Below are positions 9,406 through 17,329 of a stretch of DNA of 34,736 nucleotides, in pieces. How positions within the stretch are numbered: position 1 is the first letter of the stretch; each line of letters opens with the position of its first letter. Where the stretch lies: assembly GCA_003215315.1 (NCBI GenBank), contig QCKO01000011.1, positions 1-34,736 on the forward strand, given 5' to 3'. The position numbers were made by a program, and so were the translations under genes. The stretch is from Prochlorococcus sp. AG-409-P19 (GTDB taxonomy: Bacteria > Cyanobacteriota > Cyanobacteriia > PCC-6307 > Cyanobiaceae). A model generated the notes under the pieces. That model ran no database searches. It saw only the letters and a list, made by a program, of their open reading frames with translations, and was not told the origin of the DNA.

Positions 9406-10176
9406 ATGACTAATCTTCGTTTTGATGTTATAAGTCTTTTCCCTGATTTTTTCTTGCCTTTATTAAAAGTAGGAATTATTGGTAAGGCTTTTGAGCAGGG
9501 AATTGCAAGCTTAAAAACTTATAATCCCCGAGATTTTTCTCTTGATAAATATAGGAAAGTTGATGATGAGCCATATGGAGGAGGTCCAGGGATGGTTCTA
9601 AAACCTGAACCTTTTTTTGCGGCATATCAATCAATTCCGTCTTGCGAGGAGAGAACAGTTCTATTGTTGACACCACAGGGTAAAAGTATTACTCAAAATG
9701 ATTTTTGTAGATGGTCAGCTAAAAAACAGATAGTTTTGATTTGCGGTAGTTATGAAGGGTTTGATGAACGTATTAGGACATTAGCTAATGAGGAGGTCTC
9801 TGTCGGGGATTTTGTTTTGACTGGAGGTGAAATTCCTGCAATGCTTATTATTAATGGTGTGCTTCGCTTGATCCCAAATGTAGTGGGATCTAAAGACTCT
9901 CTAGCGGATGAGAGTCATAATGACTTGCTTTTGGAGCATCCTCAATATACAAGACCAGCTGAGTTTAAAGGATTAATAGTTCCTGATATTTTGCGAAGTG
10001 GAGATCATCATGCAATCAAAATTTGGAGACAAGCGCAAAGGGAATTAAGAACTAATCTTAAAAGACCAGATTTGTATTATCGTTGGCGTATAAAAAAAAC
10101 AGAAAGTCAGTTTGATAATAGCTCTAATTTGAATACAACTGTAACTAGTGAGTCTGAACCAATAGATTATTGGTAA
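9406..10176 (+). CDS. trmD: tRNA (guanine-N1)-methyltransferase
   Basis: TrmD methylates G37 at N1 in tRNAs reading CNN, CGG and similar codons and prevents +1 frameshifting; it uses S-adenosylmethionine bound in a trefoil knot. Visible motifs are the N-terminal RFDVISLFPDFF, DDEPYGGGPGMVLKPEP, the knot segments LLTPQGKS, ICGSYEGFDERI and SVGDFVLTGGEIPA, and EHPQYTRPAEF. The last 25 residues are a variable polar tail. It is tightly coupled to era upstream. A 215-base gap before ispF holds no convincing gene. Confidence 0.97.
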   Translation: MTNLRFDVISLFPDFFLPLLKVGIIGKAFEQGIASLKTYNPRDFSLDKYRKVDDEPYGGGPGMVLKPEPFFAAYQSIPSCEERTVLLLTPQGKSITQNDFCRWSAKKQIVLICGSYEGFDERIRTLANEEVSVGDFVLTGGEIPAMLIINGVLRLIPNVVGSKDSLADESHNDLLLEHPQYTRPAEFKGLIVPDILRSGDHHAIKIWRQAQRELRTNLKRPDLYYRWRIKKTESQFDNSSNLNTTVTSESEPIDYW

Positions 10177-10391
10177 GTTTTTTTGTACTCTACAGACTTT
10201 GTTTATTCAGCAATTTCGAGGCAGTAGTTACATTTTAAATGTTTAGAGGAGACCATCTTGCTATATTCTTTAATTGAGGGGTAAAGATAAATCTAAAAAA
10301 GAAATGAGAAAGAAATATTCTTAAAGGATACTGATTATGTTTGAATTGCAAATGAACTATTAAAAGGTTTTTAATTTCGAGAATAATTGCT

Positions 10392-10892
10392 ATGAATGCA
10401 GAAATGCCAAAATTGAGAATCGGCAACGGATATGATATTCATCGCCTCATCCCTGGGCGTCCACTAATTATTGGTGGAGTAAAACTTGAACATCCTAATG
10501 GATTGGGTCTTGATGGTCATAGTGACGCTGATGTATTAACTCATGCAATAATGGACGCCCTTTTAGGAGCTCTGTCTTTAGGTGATATAGGTAAATATTT
10601 TCCTCCGGACAAAGAAGAATGGAAAGATTCCGATAGCTTAATACTGCTTGAACAGGTTAATAAGATGATTTTGGACCTTGGTTGGCAAGTTATTAATATT
10701 GACTCTGTTGTTATAGCTGAGCGGCCTAAGTTAAAGCCTCATATAGATTTAATACGGAAAAAACTAGCTGATCGAATGGCTATCGATATTGAAAATGTTG
10801 GCGTCAAAGCAACTACTAATGAAAAGCTTGGCCCCGAAGGAAGAGAAGAGGGTATTTCTTGTCATGCTGTTGCCCTTTTAGGGAGAAAATGA
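10392..10892 (+). CDS. ispF: 2-C-methyl-D-erythritol 2,4-cyclodiphosphate synthase
   Basis: IspF closes the cyclodiphosphate ring in the MEP isoprenoid pathway, needed here for chlorophyll phytyl chains, carotenoids and quinones. The metal-binding motif GYDIHRL and the segment [21 protein letters not shown], with its Asp/His ligands, are present, and the C-terminal [20 protein letters not shown] is typical. Start ATG 10392 gives 166 residues. ATG 10404 (MPKLRIG) is also possible and nearer the usual family length. The stop overlaps the next gene's ATG (ATGA). Confidence 0.97.
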   Translation: MNAEMPKLRIGNGYDIHRLIPGRPLIIGGVKLEHPNGLGLDGHSDADVLTHAIMDALLGALSLGDIGKYFPPDKEEWKDSDSLILLEQVNKMILDLGWQVINIDSVVIAERPKLKPHIDLIRKKLADRMAIDIENVGVKATTNEKLGPEGREEGISCHAVALLGRK

Positions 10893-11329
10893 AGAATTTA
10901 ATTGTTTATTTGTTTAAAGGCACTTTGCTTTTTGTAATGACAATACTTTTTTATCTGAATACTAATAATCTGGTTAATGCAAATACTTTAAACAGCTTGA
11001 ACTCTTCTAATAATATTGTTGTAGAGCATTTGCGTCTTCATGTACCTTCTGAAAGGAGGAATGCTTGGCTCAAAGCCGAAAAGAATAGCTGGCAGCCATG
11101 GTTGGCTAAACAAGATGGTTTTTTAGGTAGGCAAATTTTATGGGACCCTATAAATGAAGAAGCAACAGTATTGATAAAGTGGGCAAATAAATCAAGATGG
11201 AAGTCGATTTCACAATCAGACGTAAATAGTGTGCAAGAAACTTTTGAAAATATTGCTAGGGATGAATTAGGAGAGAAATCGGGTAACCCATTTCCTCTTA
11301 TATTTGAAGGAGAGCTTTTACCTCAGTGA
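10889..11329 (+). CDS. TIGR03792-type secreted/anchored cyanobacterial protein (ABM-like fold)
   Basis: The 146-residue product starts with a Lys and a hydrophobic stretch ([14 protein letters not shown]), then NANT, so an N-terminal signal peptide or membrane anchor is likely. The body ([21 protein letters not shown] to [16 protein letters not shown]) matches the cyanobacteria-specific family TIGR03792, which resembles the antibiotic-biosynthesis-monooxygenase dimeric barrel. The biochemical role is unknown. An in-frame ATG at 10859 lies inside ispF and was not used, because the ATGA overlap at 10889 makes the better start. The stop overlaps the GTG of larB, so ispF, this gene and larB form one translationally coupled unit. 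Confidence 0.82.
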   Translation: MKNLIVYLFKGTLLFVMTILFYLNTNNLVNANTLNSLNSSNNIVVEHLRLHVPSERRNAWLKAEKNSWQPWLAKQDGFLGRQILWDPINEEATVLIKWANKSRWKSISQSDVNSVQETFENIARDELGEKSGNPFPLIFEGELLPQ

Positions 11330-11985
11330 TAAAGGATCAATACAAGATTGATTTAGAAAGAAGATCTCGCTTAGGTATTGTTGAAGCTGTTTGGGGAGAG
11401 AATAAAACAGTTGAGCAAATCGCTAACATTCTTAGGGGATTTCAGCAGGCCTCTGAAGTTGCTTTGGTTACTAGAGTAGATATAGATAAAGCTGAGCGAT
11501 TGCTTGAGATATTTCCATCTGCCAAGTTTTATCATCAGGCTAAAACTCTTACTTTGGGTGAACCAATTAATTTTTGCACTAAGCTTGGTCAAGTGGCAAT
11601 TTTGACAGGCGGCACTAGCGACTTAGCCGTTGCTTCTGAGGCGGAAATAGCTTTAAAAATACATGGTGTACCTACAACCGTTGTTATGGATGTAGGTGTC
11701 GCTGGTCTTCATAGACTTTTTGGTTCATTGGAAAAAATTAAAAATTCCCAAGTTGTTATTGCATGTGCAGGAATGGAAGGAGCCTTGCCAACTGTGCTTA
11801 CGGGTTTGATTCCTCAACCTGTAATAGGGGTGCCTATTTCTGTTGGTTATGGAGTTGGGAAAGGAGGAATAGCTGCCCTTAATGGGATGTTGGCTAGTTG
11901 TGCTCCAGGCTTATTAGTAGTGAATATAGATAATGGTTATGGCGCTGCTATGGCATCTTTGAGAATTCTTAGGTCAAAACTATAA
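11326..11985 (+). CDS. larB: LarB-like pyridinium-3,5-biscarboxylate synthase (PurE-related)
   Basis: LarB carboxylates and hydrolyses nicotinic acid adenine dinucleotide in the first step to the nickel-pincer nucleotide cofactor; older annotation calls it NCAIR mutase-related. The N-terminal part includes SRLGIVEAVWGENKTVEQI. The PurE-like C-terminal part has ILTGGTSDLAVASEAE, VVMDVGVAGLHRLF, VIACAGMEGALPTVLTGL and ASCAPGLLVVNIDNGYGAA. The Cys of ASCAPG is the position of the family's catalytic cysteine. Length 219 is slightly short. The start GTG overlaps the upstream stop. No larC, larE or lactate racemase gene is visible here. Confidence 0.88.
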   Translation: MIKDQYKIDLERRSRLGIVEAVWGENKTVEQIANILRGFQQASEVALVTRVDIDKAERLLEIFPSAKFYHQAKTLTLGEPINFCTKLGQVAILTGGTSDLAVASEAEIALKIHGVPTTVVMDVGVAGLHRLFGSLEKIKNSQVVIACAGMEGALPTVLTGLIPQPVIGVPISVGYGVGKGGIAALNGMLASCAPGLLVVNIDNGYGAAMASLRILRSKL

Positions 11986-12018
11986 AAGTACAATTAAAAA
12001 ATTATGTGTGAACTTTTC

Positions 12019-12156
12019 TTAGTGCTTAGTTGATTCAATATCAAGAGCTTGCTCAAGCCATAATTTCATTGAGTTATGTAGAAGCCCTTTCTCATACCTG
12101 AAAATTGCCTCAGATAATACTGGTGTGTTTATCCATTGAATCTCTCTTCTTTTCAT
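12019..12156 (-). CDS. Small hypothetical protein, 45 residues
   Basis: An ATG at 12156 opens a 45-codon frame ending TAA at 12019. The product begins MKRREIQWINTPVLSEAIF, followed by RYEKGLLHNSMKLWLEQALDIE, an amphipathic helical composition with two Trp that looks protein-like rather than random. It lies in a 531-base gap that is otherwise without long frames. A weak AGAAG lies upstream of the start. There is no membrane segment and no known domain that I recognise. It could be a chance frame; conservation among relatives would decide. Confidence 0.55.
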   Translation of the reverse strand: MKRREIQWINTPVLSEAIFRYEKGLLHNSMKLWLEQALDIESTKH

Positions 12157-12228
12157 GCATTTTTATCTTCTGCTTAAAAATTGGATTATATTTATTGTTT
12201 ATGCAAGGGTTATTAGCAAAATTAACTT

Positions 12229-12390
12229 CTATTCGTCATATTTGGTACTAAGACGAGAAAGTTCATCACTATTATTAGTTGATTCGACATCTAATAAACG
12301 ATTTACAAGCTCGGATAAATCTCTCTGAGTCAGCTCGCCTGAACTTTCCCATTTTAAAGAGCGTGATTCTGACTGAAACCTTTCCGTCAC
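12229..12390 (-). CDS. Small hypothetical protein, 53 residues (GTG start)
   Basis: A GTG at 12390 opens a 53-codon frame ending TAG at 12229. The product begins MTERFQSESRSLKWESSGEL and contains TQRDLSELVNRLLDVES, a charged amphipathic helix, then an acidic Ser-rich tail ending TKYDE. No ATG occurs between the upstream in-frame TAG (12421-12423) and the GTG, and no strong ribosome binding site is seen, which lowers confidence. It lies 72 bases upstream of the 45-residue frame in the same direction, so the two may be cotranscribed. Both contain an E-S-T triplet encoded by the same 11 bases. Confidence 0.5.
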   Translation of the reverse strand: MTERFQSESRSLKWESSGELTQRDLSELVNRLLDVESTNNSDELSRLSTKYDE

Positions 12391-12476
12391 TGGACTAGTA
12401 AAAAAAACTGTCTTGATAAGCTAACTGTGTTGATTCTCTGATGAGACAGATGTTGCAAATATTACTGGAAAAAAAA

Positions 12477-12520
12477 ATAAAGAATTCCCAGAAAAGACCT
12501 TTTTTCTGGGAATTCTTTAT
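12477..12520. terminator. Hairpin terminator with perfect 19-bp stem after the DUF1517 gene
   Basis: Bases 12477-12495 are the exact reverse complement of 12502-12520, with a six-base loop. On the minus strand the hairpin is followed by a T-rich stretch (the A-run at 12469-12477 on the plus strand), so it should terminate the DUF1517 gene. That gene's TAA (12517-12519) lies inside the stem. Confidence 0.88.
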
Positions 12521-13449
12521 AAATGCTTCAGATTTGGGTATGTAGTTAGCATTTTTTCTGAGCTCAATGACTCCCCCTCTCCTTCTGGCTGCCAGATAAT
12601 TTCAAGAGCAATCAATTCTGAAGAAGATAATGATCCAAGATTTGTGAGTGCAGAGATTAATCTTTCACAATCAATATTTGGATCGAAAGTGATGGCTTTT
12701 TTACAAGCCACAATTATGGTGCAAGCTATGTATTCGTTTAAAGAGTCAGAACTCATAGAGAGAGAATCTGAATCTTTGAAAGTATTGATCTTCCCATCAT
12801 AATTAGAAGTTATTTCTGCTTGTAATTTGCTTCTTTCCGTAAGGGATAGCTTGTTGAAAGTTGATTCAGCAGCCGAAAAGGGTACGGAACCTGATTCTGT
12901 ATTTGCGTAAACCCATAATTCTGGTTGCCTGAGCAAAGCAAGGGTTGAGTCTTTAAGTACTGAGACTAGTCCTTCTGAGGTGTTCGTTTCTGCAGATAAA
13001 GCAAGGCCTCTAAGGTCTTCCTGGATTTGCTTTGCACTTGCAAGAAGCCCAATTTGTATTTGTGCCATTGTGATTTGATCATTTTTTTGAGGAACATTTT
13101 GTAGGGGGGTTGATGATGGGCTAGGACTTTGAGAAATTGAACCCTTTAATGCATTTGCCAATACTCCACTTATTGCCATTAGAATTAAAAAACCAAATAT
13201 TCCAGCACCACCAAAGCCAAATATTGGAAGAATAAAAGGAAACCCTATTCCATTCCCTCTGAGACTTCTTTGATATCCACCATTATATCTACCACCACCA
13301 CCATAACCTCTCGTGCTTGGAATGGAAGGTGATTGAAAGTTACTTCCACCAATCCTTCCGCCACTGGCTGCAAAAACCACTTTTGGGTTTCCTAATAATG
13401 ACAAAGAGAGTAAAAAAGGAAGAAATAGAAAGGTGATAAACCTTTTCAT
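12517..13449 (-). CDS. DUF1517 family membrane-associated protein
   Basis: The start at 13449 gives MKRFITFLFLPFLLSLSLLG then VVFAASGGRIGGS, a good signal peptide with an AxA-like cleavage site; an in-frame ATG at 13488 would add 13 residues before it. A Gly/Arg/Tyr-rich low-complexity stretch (YGGGGRYNGGYQRS) and a hydrophobic segment (about residues 77-100, LPIFGFGGAGIFGFLILMAI) follow. The soluble C-terminal domain (QIGLLASAKQIQEDLRGLA, LALLRQPELWVYANTES) is characteristic of DUF1517, found in cyanobacteria and plastids. Its function is unknown. It ends in the 19-bp stem terminator. Confidence 0.85.
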   Translation of the reverse strand: MKRFITFLFLPFLLSLSLLGNPKVVFAASGGRIGGSNFQSPSIPSTRGYGGGGRYNGGYQRSLRGNGIGFPFILPIFGFGGAGIFGFLILMAISGVLANALKGSISQSPSPSSTPLQNVPQKNDQITMAQIQIGLLASAKQIQEDLRGLALSAETNTSEGLVSVLKDSTLALLRQPELWVYANTESGSVPFSAAESTFNKLSLTERSKLQAEITSNYDGKINTFKDSDSLSMSSDSLNEYIACTIIVACKKAITFDPNIDCERLISALTNLGSLSSSELIALEIIWQPEGEGESLSSEKMLTTYPNLKHL

Positions 13450-13509
13450 TGAGTTGAAAAAGGTAGAGGTTGAAGAATGTCTCAACACGAATCTGAATTT
13501 CTATCGACT

Positions 13510-13722
13510 TTAGTAACCACCACCAACAATTGTCACTATTTCCATGCTATCTCCATCTTTGACAATTATTTTGTCCCAATTCTCTGAGTTGATAATGATT
13601 TTATTAAGCTCTACTACTACTAGTTTGGGATGATAACCTAAATCTTCAATTAGATGAGATAAATAGATCCTACCTTTTTCAGGATCTATAGACTTGATTT
13701 CACCATTGATGGAAAGTTTCAT
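13510..13722 (-). CDS. thiS: Thiamine biosynthesis sulfur carrier protein ThiS
   Basis: ThiS is a ubiquitin-like carrier that delivers sulfur as a C-terminal thiocarboxylate for the thiazole ring. The 70-residue product begins MKLSINGEIKSID and has the LVVVELNKIII strand and IVTIVGGGY end. The usual C-terminus is Gly-Gly; here Gly-Gly-Gly is followed by one extra Tyr. The start ATG overlaps the thiED stop by four bases (ATGA), so the pair is translationally coupled. Confidence 0.93.
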   Translation of the reverse strand: MKLSINGEIKSIDPEKGRIYLSHLIEDLGYHPKLVVVELNKIIINSENWDKIIVKDGDSMEIVTIVGGGY

Positions 13723-14765
13723 TTCAGAAGGTTTATGAGTTTTTTTGTGACTGAAATTGGCTGCGGGTGATTCATTATTGCTTCTGATAATGCAATACGC
13801 TTGCAGCCTGTATTTTTGATTTGATTGATATTGGAGGTGTTGATGCCTCCAATAGCAAATGTAGGTAGTGGGGATGATTTTATCGCCTCTTTAATAGAGC
13901 TAATCCCAATAGGAATTAATTCAGGCTTTGTATTTGAATTAAAAATAGGCCCTATTCCTATATAGTCACAGCCTTCTTTTACTGCTGCTTCTATTTGTTT
14001 TTTGGAATGTGTACTTTTCCCTATGATTTTATGTGGGCCTAAAATCTTTCTTGCTTCTGTTATAGGCATGTCATTCTGTCCTAAATGAACTCCATCTGCA
14101 TTGGTTGCTAATGCTATATCTACTCTATCATTTATAATAAAAAGTGCGTTAAATTTTTTACATATAGCTGAAAGTAAATTTGCTTCTTTTATGCTTTCTA
14201 AATCATTTTTATGCTTTCCTCGATATTGTACAACCCTTACTCCTGCACTAAGTATCTCATGGATTATCTCTGCAATACTTTGATTGCTATTAGTTATTAA
14301 GTAAACTGTGCACTCTTCAAGAATTTTTTTTCTTTCATTCCACTTGCTCTCTTTAATTATTTGTAATTCTAGGTCGTATATCTTATACCTAATAGACGAA
14401 GCTTCGGATGAAAGTAGTTTGTCTGTATTGCGTGTGTATTCTTCAATTACTCTTAGCGCTTCTTGAACTCTTGAAGCATTCGCAGATACGATTTGCTCAG
14501 GTGTAATTCTTGTCGATTGGGCTGGATGTGAAATACCAATGCATGGGTCTTGGAATGTTGTTCTGGCATTTTTATAGAACTCATGATGATATGTACCAAG
14601 TGTTTGTCTCCAGTCTTTGAGATCTTTTGCATAATCTTTTTTTTTCAATCCAAATCTGCACCAATCCTCAATAACCCGAAGCCCTTCTCGGGCCCTATCT
14701 AGATTTGCATCAATTAATTGTGCAATGCGATTGTCTGATGGAGGGATGACAGTCATCGATTTCAT
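13719..14765 (-). CDS. thiE: ThiD2-ThiE fusion: HMP-phosphate kinase-like domain and thiamine phosphate synthase
   Basis: The C-terminal two thirds (about 150-348) is thiamine phosphate synthase, which joins HMP pyrophosphate and thiazole phosphate. Its motifs are VYLITNS, VQYRGKHK, INDRVDIALATNADGVHLGQ, YIGIGPIFNS and TFAIGGI. Residues about 10-135 (RIAQLIDANLDRAREGLRVIED and a second SRVQEALRVIEEYTR copy) match the helical N-terminal extension of cyanobacterial ThiE. That extension belongs to the ThiD2 family, reported as a phospho-HMP kinase. The fused protein could thus do two consecutive steps. Start ATG 14765; ATG 14756 is also possible. thiS follows directly. Confidence 0.93.
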   Translation of the reverse strand: MKSMTVIPPSDNRIAQLIDANLDRAREGLRVIEDWCRFGLKKKDYAKDLKDWRQTLGTYHHEFYKNARTTFQDPCIGISHPAQSTRITPEQIVSANASRVQEALRVIEEYTRNTDKLLSSEASSIRYKIYDLELQIIKESKWNERKKILEECTVYLITNSNQSIAEIIHEILSAGVRVVQYRGKHKNDLESIKEANLLSAICKKFNALFIINDRVDIALATNADGVHLGQNDMPITEARKILGPHKIIGKSTHSKKQIEAAVKEGCDYIGIGPIFNSNTKPELIPIGISSIKEAIKSSPLPTFAIGGINTSNINQIKNTGCKRIALSEAIMNHPQPISVTKKLINLLK

Positions 14766-14800
14766 GTCATCCTTGACAGGATGATATCTTTTTAGATCTT

Positions 14801-14920
14801 ATGGTCGAAAGCGACTCAGATAAAACTATGAATGTACTCATTTGGGGCATTCTATTACTAGGGGGTATTGGTTTGTTTGTGATATGGGGCCTTTCGAATG
14901 CTTATCCGGGACTTAATTAA
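14801..14920 (+). CDS. Single-membrane-span peptide, 39 residues
   Basis: An ATG at 14801 opens a 39-codon frame ending TAA at 14918. After a short acidic N-terminus (MVESDSDKT) comes one strong membrane segment (MNVLIWGILLLGGIGLFVIW), then GLSNAYPGLN. A second start, ATG 14828, would leave only the membrane part. The layout of one span with a short polar tail resembles the small subunits of thylakoid complexes (photosystems, cytochrome b6f, NDH-1). An NDH-1 small subunit such as NdhP is one candidate, but I cannot confirm a family. It fills the gap between the minus-strand genes thiED and ribF, reading the other way. Confidence 0.68.
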   Translation: MVESDSDKTMNVLIWGILLLGGIGLFVIWGLSNAYPGLN

Positions 14921-14923
14921 AAT

Positions 14924-15874
14924 TTAACTTTCATTAAGTATCTCTCTTGCAAATTTTGCATCAACTTTTATTTGATGGCTAAGGCTTTGTAAATCTTGAA
15001 ATTTCTTTTGAATCCGTAGTCTTTGTACTGGCTCAATAATTAATTCTTCTCCTAAGAGGTTAATACTTTTATCAAGCAGATGGACCTCAATTGCTGAAGG
15101 TGCTGATGGATCAATTGTGGGTTGTGGGCCTAGGTTCATTACTGAGGCATGCCTAGATTGATTGTTGGGTAAATATGTCCAGGCAGCGTAGACACCTAAA
15201 GCTGGTAGAAATTTTCGACCATCAATATTTAGATTTGCTGTAGGCCATCCAATTTTTGAACCAAGACCCTTTCCTGTTTTGACAGTACCTCTAAAACTAT
15301 ATTTTCTTCCTAAAAGATTTTGAGCACCTTGTAAATCTCCTTCAGCTAGGGCTTCTCTAATCCTGCTGCTACTGATTCTACCAATGCTGTCTTTGAGAAT
15401 TGGGATGATTGATACGTCAATACCTGCAGGTGAGCATACTTTTTGCAGAGTAGTTACATCTCCTTCTCTTTTTCTACCAAATCTAAAGTTTTCTCCGACA
15501 GCAATATGCTTTGCTTGAAGAGTTTCGATGAGAATATTGTTGATAAATGTTTCAGCATTCATTATCGATAGTTCTTTGTTAAAGGGAATTAAAACTAATT
15601 GGTTAATGCCTAAGGGCTCAAGTAATAATTTTTTTTCTGAAGGTAAATCTAGTTTTAATTTTGTTTCCCCATACAAGACTTCTCTTGGGTGAGGCCAGAA
15701 ACTCACTACTGTTGGTATGCCTCGAGCATCTTGAGAGATTGATTGAATAACTTTTCGATGGCCTGCATGGAGCCCATCGAAACTGCCAAGAGCTAAAACT
15801 GTTGGCAAACTTGCTTGTGTTGGAGAGCAGAGAGTAATCAAGATTAACGTGCAAATTTTGCGCTTAGATGGCAA
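14924..15874 (-). CDS. ribF: Bifunctional riboflavin kinase / FAD synthetase RibF
   Basis: RibF phosphorylates riboflavin to FMN and adenylates FMN to FAD. The N-terminal nucleotidyltransferase domain has GSFDGLHAGH at about 30-39, VVSFWPHPREVL and VGENFRFGRKREGD, and SSSRIREAL. The C-terminal flavokinase domain starts with YSFRGTVKTGKGLGSKIGWPTANL and includes the MNLGPQPTI and EVHLLD segments. At 316 residues it is full length. The first 23 residues before the catalytic domain are somewhat hydrophobic and variable. It stops four bases after the end of the divergent 39-residue peptide (convergent ends). Confidence 0.97.
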   Translation of the reverse strand: MPSKRKICTLILITLCSPTQASLPTVLALGSFDGLHAGHRKVIQSISQDARGIPTVVSFWPHPREVLYGETKLKLDLPSEKKLLLEPLGINQLVLIPFNKELSIMNAETFINNILIETLQAKHIAVGENFRFGRKREGDVTTLQKVCSPAGIDVSIIPILKDSIGRISSSRIREALAEGDLQGAQNLLGRKYSFRGTVKTGKGLGSKIGWPTANLNIDGRKFLPALGVYAAWTYLPNNQSRHASVMNLGPQPTIDPSAPSAIEVHLLDKSINLLGEELIIEPVQRLRIQKKFQDLQSLSHQIKVDAKFAREILNES

Positions 15875-15901
15875 GTTTGGTCTATAGCCCTATTCATCTT
15901 G

Positions 15902-16465
15902 ATGGCAGATCAACTTGACTTTCAATTGCTTTCTCTAGGAATGCGTCGGATTGGTTGGATTCGATTTTGGATACAAACAATTCTTGGTGTAGTTGTTGTT
16001 GGTGTTTTGTTGTTTAATAACGTTGGGAGCAGCTTAGCTAGGAACTCAGAACGTGCATTGGGTCTTGGTCCTGGTTTGTCTTTGACTACATTGGCATTTC
16101 TTTTTTTGCTTTATAGTCTTTGGCAAGGTTGGTTGATTGTTAAAACAGGGAGAGCTATTGATAGCAATGCTCGCCCGAGTAGAGGCGAAGCGAGTCGATT
16201 GTTGAAAAGAGGTTTATTTGTTGATTTGTTGGGATTGGTTTTTGCTTCTGTTGGATATCAGTCCCTTGCAGGTGCTTTATTTGTTCAGGCATCAATGCAA
16301 GCGCCAGGAATATCGATAGGTGCTGGAATGAGGGCCATGGAAAATTATCCTATTACTTCTTTGGAAATGTTGTCTGTTCTAAGTAATACTCAAGTTCTTT
16401 TTGCTCATGTAATAGGTTTAATCTTTACTCTATGGTTGATTCAAAGAATTTATAGAACAAATTAA
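15902..16465 (+). CDS. DUF3611 family membrane protein
   Basis: This 187-residue protein has about four membrane segments ([59 protein letters not shown] and [16 protein letters not shown]). The pattern and the motif RFWIQ with [12 protein letters not shown] fit DUF3611, a family of cyanobacteria and plastids with unknown function. I chose the ATG at 15902 over the adjacent TTG at 15899. It is divergent from ribF with 27 bases between starts, and its stop overlaps the surE stop (TTAA), so the two are convergent with no spacer. Confidence 0.85.
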   Translation: MADQLDFQLLSLGMRRIGWIRFWIQTILGVVVVGVLLFNNVGSSLARNSERALGLGPGLSLTTLAFLFLLYSLWQGWLIVKTGRAIDSNARPSRGEASRLLKRGLFVDLLGLVFASVGYQSLAGALFVQASMQAPGISIGAGMRAMENYPITSLEMLSVLSNTQVLFAHVIGLIFTLWLIQRIYRTN

Positions 16466-17259
16466 TTCCCTAAAGCAATATTTGGAAGTTCCGTAATGCT
16501 TCCTCTCCAAAATAAATCAGGCTGAATAGGAGTAATTGAAGGACAATTAGAAGCTATTTGGGCAACGTCACTGGGCCAGTTGGAAGGACCATCCCCAGCT
16601 GATTCAAGGTCAGTTATAGCTTCTCCTGCCATCCAAAAATATGTGTCTCCTCTTGGATCAGTTCGCCTGCTGAATTGCTCTTCATATTGCCTAATCGATA
16701 AGCGAGTCCAATTTATTGCACCCATTTCTTGTTTATTGCATGGAGGAATATTGAGGTTTAGGAGGAGTTTCTTAGGCCAATTTTGTGCAATTACTTTTTC
16801 AACTATTTCCATAGTAAGTGTTCCAGCAAAGTCAAAATCTTTCCATTGAAAACTTGCCACGCTAACTGCCATTGAAGGTATGCCAACTAATGTGCCTTCA
16901 AGTGCTGCGGCAACAGTCCCTGAACAAAAAATGTCGGTTCCAAGATTGGGGCCATGATTTATCCCAGAAAGAATTAAATCTGGTTCTTGTCCTAAAAGTT
17001 CGTGAAGAGCAAGTTTGACACAATCAGCTGGTGTACCACTACACCCCCATGCTTTTACTCCATCAGTAAATAATTCGTCTGCTCTTTTTGCTCGAATTGG
17101 AGATTGTAAAGTCAATCCATGACCTGTGGCGGACCTTTCTTGATCGGGACAGACAACAGTGACTTCATGTCCTAATTTTGCTGCAATGTTGGCTAAAGTT
17201 CTAATCCCTTCTGCGAAAACTCCATCATCATTGCTTATAAGAATTTTTATCGGTTTCAT
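16462..17259 (-). CDS. surE: 5'-nucleotidase SurE
   Basis: SurE removes phosphate from nucleoside 5'- and 3'-monophosphates and is linked to survival in stationary phase. The metal site is visible in [14 protein letters not shown] (Asp-Asp), SATGHGLTL, and [25 protein letters not shown]. The segment [11 protein letters not shown] and the C-terminal DTYFWMAGE are typical. At 265 residues it is the normal length. Its ATG is about 70 bases from the TTG start of divergent pheS. The linkage of surE with ribF and pheS is familiar from marine cyanobacteria. Confidence 0.96.
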   Translation of the reverse strand: MKPIKILISNDDGVFAEGIRTLANIAAKLGHEVTVVCPDQERSATGHGLTLQSPIRAKRADELFTDGVKAWGCSGTPADCVKLALHELLGQEPDLILSGINHGPNLGTDIFCSGTVAAALEGTLVGIPSMAVSVASFQWKDFDFAGTLTMEIVEKVIAQNWPKKLLLNLNIPPCNKQEMGAINWTRLSIRQYEEQFSRRTDPRGDTYFWMAGEAITDLESAGDGPSNWPSDVAQIASNCPSITPIQPDLFWRGSITELPNIALGN

Positions 17260-17329
17260 TGTTTAAGTAGGTTTGTTTTTGTAGCGGTGCATGTTCCTGA
17301 TTAAAGTTAGGGCTTAAGAATTAATTGCA

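Noticed and set aside
10177-10391. Possible small gene or RNA between trmD and ispF
   Set aside because: The only frames are very short or antisense without protein-like composition, and no stable hairpin or RNA motif is visible.
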